This document shows, piece after piece, positions 1 through 7,924 of a stretch of 64,000 nucleotides of DNA. Numbering within the stretch: position 1 is the first letter of the stretch; every line of letters starts with the position of its first letter. This DNA comes from Pseudobdellovibrionaceae bacterium (GTDB lineage: Bacteria; Bdellovibrionota; Bdellovibrionia; Bdellovibrionales; Bdellovibrionaceae): NCBI GenBank assembly GCA_022843825.1, contig JALHMX010000005.1:1-64000 (forward strand), in the 5' to 3' direction. The position numbers and the translations under genes are program-made. The notes under the pieces are model-generated. The model had not been told where the DNA came from and did no database searches. It worked only from the letters and a program-made list of their open reading frames with translations.

Positions 1-1
1 T

Positions 2-958
2 GGCCGAGTTTTAAAAATCAATAATAACTATCTAGAAGGCGCGGGCGAGAACGTGATGTTTGGAGGGGCTGACCCAAGTATTCCGAACATTATACCCAGC
101 GATATTGAAATGCGCGGAAATTATATTTTCAAACCGCTAACATGGAAAATTGGACATGTATCGTACGCAGGTATCCCCTGGTTGGTTAAAAATCTTTTTG
201 AAACTAAAGCCTGTCAGCGCCTGTTGTTTGAAGGAAATATAATGGAAAACTCTTGGACTCATGGTCAAACGGGGTTTGCTTTTGTGCTAAAAAGTTCCAA
301 TCAAGATGGAAATTGTACTTGGTGTGTGAGTGGTGATTTAACCATTCGTTACAATATTATTAAAAATGCGGATCATGGAACCTCTCTGCATACGCTGGAT
401 GAATACTCTGGCGGCGGAGGAATCCCACAACAAAAAGTTAGTATTATTCACAACATTTTTGAAAACGTGGGTTATCGTTTGTTTCAAATTACGGGACCCA
501 GCAGTCAAGGGCCGCAAAGAAATCTAGAAATTATAAATAACACAGTCTGGGGTAATGCGACCGATGAATATCCTGCCTTTGTCGCGATGGGCGACGGCCC
601 TGGACATGTGGTCAATGGCCTAAAAATTCAGAACAATGTTTTCTATCATGCAGGGGCACACCAAGGAACCAGCGTAATGGGAAGCGGTCAAACCTGGGGT
701 CTACCTTCACTCAATTACTATGCGAGTAATCATGATGTCAGAGGAAATGCCTACATTAGATCGCATGAAGGGGCCAACGCCATACCTAATAATCAATATG
801 TTCCGGTGGCCAACGCCGGTTTTAAAAATGTAGCGACCCGAGATTTCGAATTACTTTCGACCAGTCCACTCAAAGGTACCGGTGTCGATGGTAAAGATCC
901 TGGTGCAGACATACCTTTAGTCAAAGCGATAACTTCACGAACAATCAGCGGCCAATAG
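2..958 (+). CDS. Secreted right-handed beta-helix protein, 5' end cut by window
   Basis: The reading frame is open to the left edge, so only the C-terminal 318 residues are visible; the GTG at 53 is internal. The protein has short recurring asparagine-rich turns (for example NNYLEGAGENV, EMRGNYIF, IRYNIIKN, IIHNIFEN, IINNTVWGN, IQNNVFYHAG) spaced roughly 22-30 residues apart. That is the pattern of right-handed parallel beta-helix proteins of the pectate-lyase-like superfamily. The end (FELLSTSPLKGTGVDGKDPGADI) resembles the usual exit of such helices. The fold is well supported. The substrate is not: it could be a polysaccharide lyase, a hydrolase or a purely structural surface protein. No catalytic residues could be assigned. 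Confidence 0.75.
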   Translation, partial: GRVLKINNNYLEGAGENVMFGGADPSIPNIIPSDIEMRGNYIFKPLTWKIGHVSYAGIPWLVKNLFETKACQRLLFEGNIMENSWTHGQTGFAFVLKSSNQDGNCTWCVSGDLTIRYNIIKNADHGTSLHTLDEYSGGGGIPQQKVSIIHNIFENVGYRLFQITGPSSQGPQRNLEIINNTVWGNATDEYPAFVAMGDGPGHVVNGLKIQNNVFYHAGAHQGTSVMGSGQTWGLPSLNYYASNHDVRGNAYIRSHEGANAIPNNQYVPVANAGFKNVATRDFELLSTSPLKGTGVDGKDPGADIPLVKAITSRTISGQ

Positions 959-972
959 TAGGCTTTGGCCGC
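948..972 (+). terminator. Hairpin at the end of the beta-helix gene
   Basis: An 8-bp perfect stem (GCGGCCAA / TTGGCCGC) with a 9-base loop spans the TAG stop codon of the beta-helix gene. There is no T-run after it, so it is at best a weak or Rho-assisted terminator, or an mRNA-stabilising hairpin. Confidence 0.35.
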
Positions 973-986
973 CCGAAGCGTCTCAT

Positions 987-1089
987 TGTAAAACAGTTTT
1001 ACACTTCTTCTTTCTAAAACGAGATCAGCTCCAATATATATGCTTATAGAACTTATTTAGCGGCAAAGACCTTGCTGTGTAAAACAGTT
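987..1089 (+). promoter_or_regulatory. Twin TGTAAAACAGTT motifs upstream of the carboxypeptidase gene
   Basis: The first motif (987-1003) is TGTAAAACAGTTTTACA, a perfect 8+1+8 palindrome. Its first 12 bases recur exactly at 1078-1089, where the right half is degenerate. The two copies are 91 bp apart, and the second ends 25 bp before the start codon at 1115. This looks like a pair of operator sites for a dimeric regulator. The bound protein cannot be named from sequence. Confidence 0.4.
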
Positions 1090-1114
1090 CTGTAAACACA
1101 TATTAAGGAGCTTT

Positions 1115-2122
1115 ATGAAAAAGGTTATTTTAAAGTTATTAGTGGTCTCTTTGTTTTTTCAAGGTCAGATATCGTCGGCTTCCACTTTATCGCTAGAAAT
1201 CCAACAATATAATCAAGAAATGACAGCTTCTGAAAATATCGGAGCTATGTCTGCAGAACAATATGATCAACTGATGGAGGCCAACGAGTACGAAGGAGAG
1301 GCTCCGTTAACAGAAGAAGAATTAATTCAACTTCAAAATGATTTAACTGAACAAAATCTCCAGCCGGCTCAAACAGATGACGACGTTGAAGATATCAGTG
1401 GTATAAACTCTGTAGCTGAACTTCAAAATGCGGCAATAGCTCGAACAAAAAGAGTCAAAGGCATTTGGGGAAATCACTTTGTCTATATCTCTAAAAAAGA
1501 TGGCACCCGAACTTCATTAACTGCTCAAAATATCAATACCTCGCTTACTCCCGCATCGACTTTAAAAGTATTCTCTGGATATTTGGCTTATCTCAATAAA
1601 AGTTATGCTAATAAAGACTTAAGCTATATGCTTCATGTCAGTAGCAACCCAGGTGCTGATGCAGCATTAAAATCTGTTAGTGGAACTATAAATAAAAGTG
1701 TCGCTACATTGAAAAAAACATTTAGCGGCCTTAGTGATATTAATAAACTAGTTATGGTTGATGGCAGTGGTCTTAGCCGCTCCAACAAGGTAACTGCGCG
1801 TTTATTAACTTCACTTTTAGAAAAAATCTATAAAAGTGATAACTATGATACTTTCAAACACTTTATGGCTCAGCCGGGCGAATACGGCACTATGCGATCA
1901 CAACTTAATGATGTTGATCAACAAATCGGTGATGTTTACGCTAAAACAGGAACCCTGCCCCGTGGTATGGTGAAAGGTCTTACGGGATACGTTGAATCAG
2001 ATAAAGGTATAATTATTTTTTCATCTATAGCCAATAAAGTTAACCACGCCAGCGCTAAAATCGCTATGCAAGATCTTGTACGCATGCATGCAAAATACTT
2101 AAAATCTAAAGGCTTACTTTAA
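1115..2122 (+). CDS. D-alanyl-D-alanine carboxypeptidase, PBP4-like (S13-related)
   Basis: Penicillin-binding serine DD-peptidase that trims or cleaves peptidoglycan cross-links in the periplasm. A signal peptide (about residues 1-22) is followed by an acidic, Glu/Gln-rich linker (about 25-95) and then the catalytic domain. All three active-site motifs are visible: SxxK as STLK (148-151), SxN as SSN (176-178) and KTG (277-279). The segment VDGSGLSRSNKVTARLL is typical of the DacB/PBP4 family. At 335 residues it is shorter than E. coli PBP4 (477) because the large insert between SxxK and SxN is missing. The start has a good ribosome site (AAGGAG) 6 bases upstream. It overlaps the convergent PAP2 gene by 4 bp. 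Confidence 0.85.
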   Translation: MKKVILKLLVVSLFFQGQISSASTLSLEIQQYNQEMTASENIGAMSAEQYDQLMEANEYEGEAPLTEEELIQLQNDLTEQNLQPAQTDDDVEDISGINSVAELQNAAIARTKRVKGIWGNHFVYISKKDGTRTSLTAQNINTSLTPASTLKVFSGYLAYLNKSYANKDLSYMLHVSSNPGADAALKSVSGTINKSVATLKKTFSGLSDINKLVMVDGSGLSRSNKVTARLLTSLLEKIYKSDNYDTFKHFMAQPGEYGTMRSQLNDVDQQIGDVYAKTGTLPRGMVKGLTGYVESDKGIIIFSSIANKVNHASAKIAMQDLVRMHAKYLKSKGLL

Positions 2123-2874
2123 TAGGACATAAAAAAGTTCAACCCAGTAGATCGGGATGATATCAAGGGAATCAACTGATAAAAGGTTTGATTCCCTTTT
2201 GCATTTTCAACAGCCGGCTCACCGGATCGACGATAAGCTGACTTATCATAAAAAGTAGCGCGTCCTACATAGTATCCTAAAAACATACCACCCACTACAT
2301 CTGAAAACCAATGCACATCATCAGCAACTCGCGTTGCAGCGGTGTACACAGTAATTGGAATTGAAAGGGCTGCCGCTGGCCACCCATAAGCATAGGATAA
2401 ATGAGTTGCCGTCATAGCTGTTATAGTCACATGACCTGAAGGAAATGACTGGCGGTTATCACTATTACCAGGACGATTTCGTGCAAAAAGTGTTTTCAAA
2501 CTGTAAATGGCAATACCACCGTAGGCGAAGCCTCTTAAGTGAGACAGCAGATGATCTTCATTTGGATCCCAAAAGTACTGGGCACCCATCACCAAAACAC
2601 TGCCCGCACCGGTACCGATAAAATCTCCAGCAGTAGTATCATCAGGTGAAATTTTTTGATGTTTTTTCCAACGTTCACGGACGTAGTCATCATTAGGACG
2701 TGCCACTAAAGACGCTAGCGCTCCCGATAAAAAAGTGATGCCTGAGTGAAAATCAGTACCTTTTCGCAACACTGGATAAATGTGTTTTTCCGAAAAAGTA
2801 TAATCTTCTTCAGTCGATTGAGCATTTGCTGTTAGCGAACCTAAAAGAAGTGTACAAAATAAAAAACGCAACAT
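2119..2874 (-). CDS. PAP2-family membrane-associated phosphatase
   Basis: Phosphatidic-acid-phosphatase type 2 superfamily protein, expected to dephosphorylate a lipid or isoprenoid phosphate on the periplasmic side. The three signature motifs are present: K127...R134-P135, PSGH (145-148), and R182...H188...D192. A signal peptide (about 1-18) ends at ANAQ. Hydrophobic stretches are shorter than in the six-helix enzymes, so it may be periplasmic or peripheral. The start codon lies inside the 3' arm of a terminator-like hairpin and lacks a Shine-Dalgarno sequence. Translation may therefore be controlled by that structure, or the true start may differ. Confidence 0.85.
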   Translation of the reverse strand: MLRFLFCTLLLGSLTANAQSTEEDYTFSEKHIYPVLRKGTDFHSGITFLSGALASLVARPNDDYVRERWKKHQKISPDDTTAGDFIGTGAGSVLVMGAQYFWDPNEDHLLSHLRGFAYGGIAIYSLKTLFARNRPGNSDNRQSFPSGHVTITAMTATHLSYAYGWPAAALSIPITVYTAATRVADDVHWFSDVVGGMFLGYYVGRATFYDKSAYRRSGEPAVENAKGNQTFYQLIPLISSRSTGLNFFMSY

Positions 2875-2897
2875 GAAACCATGTTGCGTTTTTTTTA
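2862..2897 (-). terminator. Terminator-like hairpin overlapping the PAP2 start codon
   Basis: On the minus strand the stem is AAAAACGCAACATG with a 4-base loop and the complementary arm CATGTTGCGTTTTTT. It has a GC-containing core and a T-run, the form of an intrinsic terminator for the upstream acidic-protein gene. The PAP2 ATG (2872-2874) and its first codons are formed by the 3' arm and the T-run. Confidence 0.75.
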
Positions 2898-2917
2898 ATT
2901 TCGATTCAAGTTATTTA

Positions 2918-3517
2918 TTATCGGCGACCTGATTTAATTTTTAATTGCAGTTTAGAAATTAAATGTACAGCCATTTTCTCTTGGACGCGACACATTTTAA
3001 GCTCATCTTTACGATAAGAACGCTGTGATGGAGTCAGTGTTCCTGTTTCAAGTTCCATTTCATAATCCATTTTGCTCGAACGAATGCCCTCTAACTCTTT
3101 AGTTTGCTGTTTAAACAATTTCGTTACACCGCTTAATGGAGCGACTTCAATCCACTCTTCTTTTTGACGATACCAAGAAACCATTCGAAAAAAGCGCGCT
3201 TTATTTTTAGCTAAAGTAAAACGAGGAAATTCTGTCTCCGGAAGATCTAAAATATTTTCTACCGCATCAAAGTTAAAATCTTCGTCCTCTTCGCCATAAG
3301 TACCTGTGATCGTTTCCGCTTCTAAGCTTTGCAATGCAAGATCATCACCGTCGTCGTCGCCAAAACGATCTATTGGTTTCGCTTTTTCGTCAGCAAAATC
3401 ATCTTGATCATCAGTATCGACGTCTTCAGCGTGGCCAGATGCTTTTTTAGTGTTTTCTAGATTTTTGTCGTCCACAGCTTTGCCCGCTGCATCGACTACC
3501 GAATGAGTAGATGGCAT
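2918..3517 (-). CDS. Acidic hypothetical protein
   Basis: Not recognised. The N-terminal half (about residues 15-95) is strongly acidic and low in complexity, rich in Asp and Glu (for example TDDQDDFADE, FGDDDGDDLA). The C-terminal half (about 105-199) is basic and looks helical. There is no signal peptide or membrane segment, so it is probably cytoplasmic. The acidic/basic split suggests binding to a basic partner or nucleic acid, which is inference only. The start ATG follows a GGGGGA ribosome site. Transcription probably ends at the hairpin at 2862-2897. Confidence 0.7.
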   Translation of the reverse strand: MPSTHSVVDAAGKAVDDKNLENTKKASGHAEDVDTDDQDDFADEKAKPIDRFGDDDGDDLALQSLEAETITGTYGEEDEDFNFDAVENILDLPETEFPRFTLAKNKARFFRMVSWYRQKEEWIEVAPLSGVTKLFKQQTKELEGIRSSKMDYEMELETGTLTPSQRSYRKDELKMCRVQEKMAVHLISKLQLKIKSGRR

Positions 3518-3614
3518 ATTTTCCCCCGATGAGACCCGTTTTAAATTTCGTTAAACTACGTATACACGAAATAAGGTCATGTCGCAATATGTCATCGTAA
3601 TAAAAATTTTACAT

Positions 3615-3640
3615 AGGGCCTTTTTTACAAAAATGGCCCT
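3615..3640 (-). terminator. Terminator-like hairpin downstream of ald
   Basis: The stem AGGGCC / GGCCCT is extended by an A/T-rich inner stem. It lies 22 bases past the ald stop codon, with ATGTAAAATTTTTATT following on the minus strand. The T-run is imperfect. Confidence 0.55.
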
Positions 3641-3662
3641 CAAACTCAACTCTGATGTCGCA

Positions 3663-4769
3663 CTATATTTTGTAAGGACGATACTCCAGGTTCAAGTCGC
3701 GTGCTACCGGCTCGTAGCAAACATATCCATTATAAACATTAAGGCCTTTCATCAACGGCTTATTTCTGGCGATGGCATCCTCTACGCCCATAGCTGCAAT
3801 CATAGAAGCATATTTTAATGTCACATTGGTTAAAGCATACGTTGATGTACGTGGAACGACGCCTGGCATATTCGGAACGCAGTAATGAATGACACCATCA
3901 ATTTCATAAGTGGGATCTGTATGTGAAGTTGGGCGACAAGTTTCGATACATCCACCTTGATCAACGGCAACGTCAACCACAACTGAACCCTTGGTCATTC
4001 GAGATACCATGTCTTTAGTCACTAAAGTCGGAGCTTTGTGCCCAGTAATAAGAACGCCTCCAACGACCAAATCTGAGTGCACAACCGACTCTTCAATATT
4101 TTTTGCATTCGAGTACAAAGTCTGGCAACGCCCCTGAAAAATATCATCAAGATATTCCAACCGCGGAGTGCTGACATCAAGTATAGTCACTTGCGCCCCA
4201 AGGCCGACCGCCATTTTGGCCGCGTTAGTTCCAACGACTCCTCCACCAATAATGGTGACTTTGGCTGGCATAACACCTGTTACTCCACCCATTAAAATCC
4301 CCTTACCTCCGTGATTTTTTTGAAGGTAAAAGGCTCCGATTTGTGTCGCCATACGTCCCGCTACTTCAGACATAGGTGTTAATAACGGAAGCGATCCATT
4401 TTCTAGTTGAATAGTTTCATAGGCGATAGACTTTACTTTACGCTCACAAAGAACTTTTGTTAATTTTGGTTCAGCCGCTAAATGTAAATAGGTGTATAGA
4501 ATTTGATTCTCACGCATAAGATCATATTCAGCAGGAAGAGGCTCTTTCACTTTCATAATCATCTCAGCTTTATCGTAAACTTCTTTTTTGCTGGCGATGA
4601 TCTTCGCTCCGGCCTTTTCGTACTGTTCATTAGTGATGCCACTGCCAATGCCCGCATCATTTTCTACAATCACTGTATGACCTTCTTTAACCAGTTGCAG
4701 AGCCCCTGCTTCTGTCATACCGACTCGATTTTCACTAATTTTAATTTCCTTAGGCACTCCGATAATCAT
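3663..4769 (-). CDS. ald: Alanine dehydrogenase
   Basis: NAD-dependent enzyme that interconverts L-alanine and pyruvate plus ammonia, allowing alanine to be used as carbon and nitrogen source. The 368-residue length is normal for the family. The substrate-binding residues K75 and H96 and the catalytic D270 are at the positions expected from characterised family members. The NAD-binding glycine motif is GGGVVG (175-180). The N-terminus ([10 protein letters not shown]) matches the family start, and the ribosome site TTGGAGG sits just upstream. It follows lpxC on the same strand but is separated from it by a very long hairpin, so it probably has partly independent expression. Confidence 0.96.
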   Translation of the reverse strand: MIIGVPKEIKISENRVGMTEAGALQLVKEGHTVIVENDAGIGSGITNEQYEKAGAKIIASKKEVYDKAEMIMKVKEPLPAEYDLMRENQILYTYLHLAAEPKLTKVLCERKVKSIAYETIQLENGSLPLLTPMSEVAGRMATQIGAFYLQKNHGGKGILMGGVTGVMPAKVTIIGGGVVGTNAAKMAVGLGAQVTILDVSTPRLEYLDDIFQGRCQTLYSNAKNIEESVVHSDLVVGGVLITGHKAPTLVTKDMVSRMTKGSVVVDVAVDQGGCIETCRPTSHTDPTYEIDGVIHYCVPNMPGVVPRTSTYALTNVTLKYASMIAAMGVEDAIARNKPLMKGLNVYNGYVCYEPVARDLNLEYRPYKI

Positions 4770-4781
4770 AAATCCTCCAAT

Positions 4782-4842
4782 AAAAGGTGCCAGGCTACAT
4801 TTCGGAACGCTATGCGTTCCGAAATGTAGCCTGGCACTTTTT
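4782..4842 (-). repeat. Perfect 24-bp (extended 29-bp) stem hairpin between lpxC and ald
   Basis: Bases 4787-4810 and 4814-4837 are perfectly complementary around a 3-base loop (TAT). The stem can be extended outward by five more pairs using the flanking AAAAG and TTTTT. On the minus strand it ends in CCTTTTATT, so it can terminate lpxC transcription in front of ald. The stem is far longer than a usual terminator and contains GTGCCAGGC at the base. It may belong to a dispersed palindromic repeat family; only one copy was noticed in this window. Confidence 0.8.
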
Positions 4843-4847
4843 GAAGA

Positions 4848-5756
4848 TTAGTCGTTTACGGACCAATTGGCAAATTTTTTCGCCTCGGTGGAAATGTCTA
4901 CACCAAGCTCAACAAATTTATAGGACTGCGGGGATGCAATAATTTTCTTAACCAGTTTATTCATAATATCGTGACCCGCCTTATGCAGTACTACGTGCCC
5001 CATTAGCGGCATCTCCAAAGTCACCAAATCCCCTAATGCATCTAATATCTTATGACGAACAAACTCATCTTTAAACCGAAGCCCTTCTGGGTTAAGCACA
5101 CGGGCTTCATCCATTATAATGCAGTTGTCTAAGCCTCCGCCTTTAGCTAGACCAGCTGCTTTTAAAGCTTCCGCATCTTTAAGAAACCCAAAGGTTCTTG
5201 CCGGTGCTATTTCTCGTAAAAAAGATTGTTCAGTAATTTCCATATCTAAGGACTCTTTGCCAATCGCGGGATGATCGAAATCAATCGTTACGCCGACGCG
5301 CAGCCCGTGATAGGGCACTACATAGGCATGCTTATCACCTTCAGTATAACTGATAGGCTCCAGGATGTAACAATACTTACGGGGCTGATCAAGCTCAACT
5401 AATTCAGCTTTTAACAGTGCTTCAGTAAACTGCAAAGCACTGCCATCACAAATGGGAATTTCGGGACCGTCGAGTTCTATATATACATTATCTAAACGTA
5501 AGGCCGACAAGGCGGATACACAATGCTCTATGGTTGCGACTTTAAAGTGTTCGCCGCCTAACACTGTTTGGTAATGAACTGCTTGAACATGGGTAGACGA
5601 CACTTTTAAAAAAGGGCGCCCTGATAAATCGGCACGGATGAAATAAACCCCCGTGTCTGCTGGAGCCGGACAAAATTTTAAAGTGCAGGGCTGTCCAGAG
5701 TGAATACCTATTCCCTTAACTTCTATCGTTTTTCGAACCGTTTTTTGAAAAAACAT
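4848..5756 (-). CDS. lpxC: UDP-3-O-acyl-N-acetylglucosamine deacetylase
   Basis: Zinc amidase that carries out the committed step of lipid A synthesis in the cytoplasm. The zinc ligands H78 (in TIEHC), H235 and D239 (in RHKILDALGDL) and the general acid-base histidine H262 (in HKAGHD) are all present, with E77 next to the first ligand. The length (302) matches E. coli LpxC (305). The N-terminus QKTVRKTIEVKGIGIHSG is the family hallmark. It starts 11 bases after the ruvB stop, as the fourth gene of a ruvCAB-lpxC operon. Linkage of recombination and lipid A genes is unusual outside this group of bacteria (inference). Confidence 0.97.
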   Translation of the reverse strand: MFFQKTVRKTIEVKGIGIHSGQPCTLKFCPAPADTGVYFIRADLSGRPFLKVSSTHVQAVHYQTVLGGEHFKVATIEHCVSALSALRLDNVYIELDGPEIPICDGSALQFTEALLKAELVELDQPRKYCYILEPISYTEGDKHAYVVPYHGLRVGVTIDFDHPAIGKESLDMEITEQSFLREIAPARTFGFLKDAEALKAAGLAKGGGLDNCIIMDEARVLNPEGLRFKDEFVRHKILDALGDLVTLEMPLMGHVVLHKAGHDIMNKLVKKIIASPQSYKFVELGVDISTEAKKFANWSVND

Positions 5757-5767
5757 GATGGCTTATC

Positions 5768-6751
5768 CTAAAATAATGAAATCTGTTTGCTATATTGAGT
5801 CAACACACGACCCCTCGAAGTTTTCTGAATAAGTCCCTCTTGAATCAAGAAGGGCTCATAAACTTCTTCTAACGTTTCACGGTCCTCACTTAAGGCCGCC
5901 GCTAAGGTATCAATACCAACCGGACCGCCATCGTACTTTTCAGCCATCAATTTTAAAATCCGGCGATCCATCTGATCCAATCCATTTTTATCTACCCCCA
6001 GCTGATCTAAGGCATAAATTGCAATTTTGTGATCGATGTGCCCATCACCTTTTACCTGAGCGTAGTCTCTAACTCGTTTAAGTAAGCGATTCGCTACACG
6101 CGGCGTTCCTCGCGCTCGACGAGCCAGCTCTAAGGCACCATCTGTGTCCATCTTAAGTTCTAACAACTGGGCGGATCTCATTAAAATTTTTTGCAGATCA
6201 GACTGATGATAAAACTGCAACCGCTCCTGTATTCCAAAGCGATCGCGAAAAGGATTATCCAGTAATCCTGCACGCGTCGTCGCACCGATCAATGTAAATG
6301 GCGCCAACTGAAACTTCATGGACATCGCCCCCAAGCCATCGCCGGTAACGATATCGATATAATAATCTTCCATCGCTGTGTACAGATACTCTTCGATCGT
6401 ACGGTTTAAACGATGAATTTCATCAATAAACAAAATAGAATAGGGTTTCAAACTTGTTAATAGGGCTGCCAGATCACCCTTTTTATCAATCGCTGGCGCT
6501 GATGTAATTTTAATTTCTGCCTTAAGCTCATGAGCGATAATCTGAGCCAATGTTGTCTTGCCTAAGCCCGGAGGTCCAAACAATAAAGTATGATCCAAGG
6601 GCTCATTGCGGTTTCGCGCGGCCTGGACAAAAACTTTAAGCTTCTCTTTAACTTCATCTTGTCCCGGAAACTCTTCAAATGATAATGGACGAAGTTTATT
6701 TTCCCATTTTACTTCATTCTCAAGCTGTGCAGACTCTAAAATACGTGTCAT
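5768..6751 (-). CDS. ruvB: Holliday junction branch migration helicase RuvB
   Basis: AAA+ motor of the RuvAB complex, which moves Holliday junctions along DNA during recombinational repair. Walker A is GPPGLGKT (59-66). Walker B is LFIDEIHRL (D110, E111). Sensor 1 (GATTRAG) and the arginine-finger region (NPFRDRFG) follow. The C-terminal winged helix contains TPRVANRLLKRVRD and ends with the usual basic tail. The length of 327 is normal. Its ATG overlaps the ruvA stop codon (ATGA), so the two are translationally coupled. Confidence 0.98.
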   Translation of the reverse strand: MTRILESAQLENEVKWENKLRPLSFEEFPGQDEVKEKLKVFVQAARNRNEPLDHTLLFGPPGLGKTTLAQIIAHELKAEIKITSAPAIDKKGDLAALLTSLKPYSILFIDEIHRLNRTIEEYLYTAMEDYYIDIVTGDGLGAMSMKFQLAPFTLIGATTRAGLLDNPFRDRFGIQERLQFYHQSDLQKILMRSAQLLELKMDTDGALELARRARGTPRVANRLLKRVRDYAQVKGDGHIDHKIAIYALDQLGVDKNGLDQMDRRILKLMAEKYDGGPVGIDTLAAALSEDRETLEEVYEPFLIQEGLIQKTSRGRVLTQYSKQISLF

Positions 6752-7347
6752 AGTTGACCCGATAACTTTTGAAGTCCTAAACGTACTCCATCTTCAATTG
6801 TGGTCTGAGTATCTACTGTTGCAATAAACTCATCCACTAAGGTGGCCTTAAAGCCCAAATTAACTAAAGCTGAAACAATTTGTCGCTGACTCTCTGAGCG
6901 AATATTTTTGCCCGATGATTTACCGGTCAACTTGGAATCTAAAATCACCAACTTACCCTGAAGGGTTAAAACAATTTGTTCTGCTGTTTTCTTGCCTACT
7001 TTAGGAAGCTGCGACAAAGCTTTCGCATCACCCTCTTCAATCCATTTTTGAATTTGAGAATAATGTGCACCGGACATAATATTCAAAGCTGATTTTGGAC
7101 CTATGCCATTGACTTTAAGTAACTGAATATAAAATTCTTTTTCTGGCTTCGTCATAAATCCAAATAACTGGAACGCATCTTCGCGAATGTGCGAATAGAT
7201 CCAAAAAGAAATACTTTGGCCGATAAGCATTTGAACATCACTTAAGGTTTGTTGCGTAGTGGATATTTCGTATCCCACGCCGTTAGTTTTTAAAACTAAG
7301 CCCTCTGAGTTCACATCAAAAACCAGACCTTCTAAATAACCTATCAT
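6748..7347 (-). CDS. ruvA: Holliday junction DNA-binding subunit RuvA
   Basis: RuvA tetramers bind the four-way junction and load RuvB. An open frame extends further upstream, but the family N-terminus MIGYLEGLV begins at 7347. There the ATG overlaps the ruvC stop codon (ATGA), so that start was chosen, giving 199 residues (E. coli 203). The helix-hairpin-helix repeats are visible around LKVNGIGPKSALNIMSG and LSQLPKVGKKTAEQIVLTL. The C-terminal RuvB-binding domain (about 150-199) follows. Third-position coupling across ruvC-ruvA-ruvB suggests the three are made in fixed proportion. Confidence 0.97.
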   Translation of the reverse strand: MIGYLEGLVFDVNSEGLVLKTNGVGYEISTTQQTLSDVQMLIGQSISFWIYSHIREDAFQLFGFMTKPEKEFYIQLLKVNGIGPKSALNIMSGAHYSQIQKWIEEGDAKALSQLPKVGKKTAEQIVLTLQGKLVILDSKLTGKSSGKNIRSESQRQIVSALVNLGFKATLVDEFIATVDTQTTIEDGVRLGLQKLSGQL

Positions 7348-7850
7348 ATCGTTTTTTCCATCTGTCTTACTTTTATAGACTGCATTCGTATCTGAGTCGA
7401 ATGAAAACATGCTAAAGCCAACGCATCGGAAGCATCTAAAGATTTAATCGGTGGCAGCTTTAAAAGGTTTTGCACCACCATCCGAACATGATCTTTGTCA
7501 GAAGCGCCATTCCCAGTTATTCCCTTTTTTACTGATCGCGTAGCATATTCAAAAACTGAAACACGGGCCTCAAGCGCTTGATAAATGACTACGCCACGAG
7601 CATGCCCCAGCTTGAAGGCACTGTCAGCGTTCTTACCTAAGAATATTTTCTCAATCGACATGTGGTCCGGTTTATACTCTTGAATCAAGTCCTTTACGCC
7701 CTGGCCTATTTCCAGCAGACGCGTGGTTAGATCTTCACGGCTATCGAATTTTAAAACTCCATATTCTCGCGCGACCAAAACATTATTTTTGAATGAAATA
7801 ATGCCGAAGCCTAAAAAGCGAGAGCCTGGATCGATACCTATGATAGTCAT
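7344..7850 (-). CDS. ruvC: Crossover junction endodeoxyribonuclease RuvC
   Basis: Resolvase that nicks Holliday junctions symmetrically. The start was set at the ATG giving MTIIGIDPGSRFLGFG, the standard RuvC beginning, although the frame is open further upstream. The product has 168 residues (E. coli 173). The first catalytic aspartate is in IGIDPG. The next acidic residue is in SIEKIFLGKN, and the C-terminal acidic pair lies in the DASDALALACFH helix. It is the first gene of the ruvC-ruvA-ruvB-lpxC operon and diverges from the TPR gene at 7925, with only 74 bp between start codons. Confidence 0.96.
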   Translation of the reverse strand: MTIIGIDPGSRFLGFGIISFKNNVLVAREYGVLKFDSREDLTTRLLEIGQGVKDLIQEYKPDHMSIEKIFLGKNADSAFKLGHARGVVIYQALEARVSVFEYATRSVKKGITGNGASDKDHVRMVVQNLLKLPPIKSLDASDALALACFHSTQIRMQSIKVRQMEKTI

Positions 7851-7872
7851 AATTCTATTTTTCCTTATTTTA

Positions 7873-7906
7873 TTGAATAAGTTGCTTTTCATTCCGTCAA
7901 TATAAT
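7873..7906. promoter_or_regulatory. Back-to-back divergent promoters for ruvC and the TPR gene
   Basis: On the plus strand a perfect TATAAT (7901-7906) lies 18 bases before the TPR start codon, with a weak -35. On the minus strand TTGACG (7900-7895) is followed after 17 bases by TTCAAT, a reasonable promoter for ruvC. The ruvC -35 directly abuts the TATAAT, so the two polymerases would compete. Confidence 0.5.
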
Positions 7907-7924
7907 GAGAGGATAACCAAAGAG

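Noticed and set aside
3579-3818. Plus-strand frame overlapping the 3' end of ald
   Set aside because: It lies mostly antisense to a clear ald gene and has no family resemblance or ribosome site.
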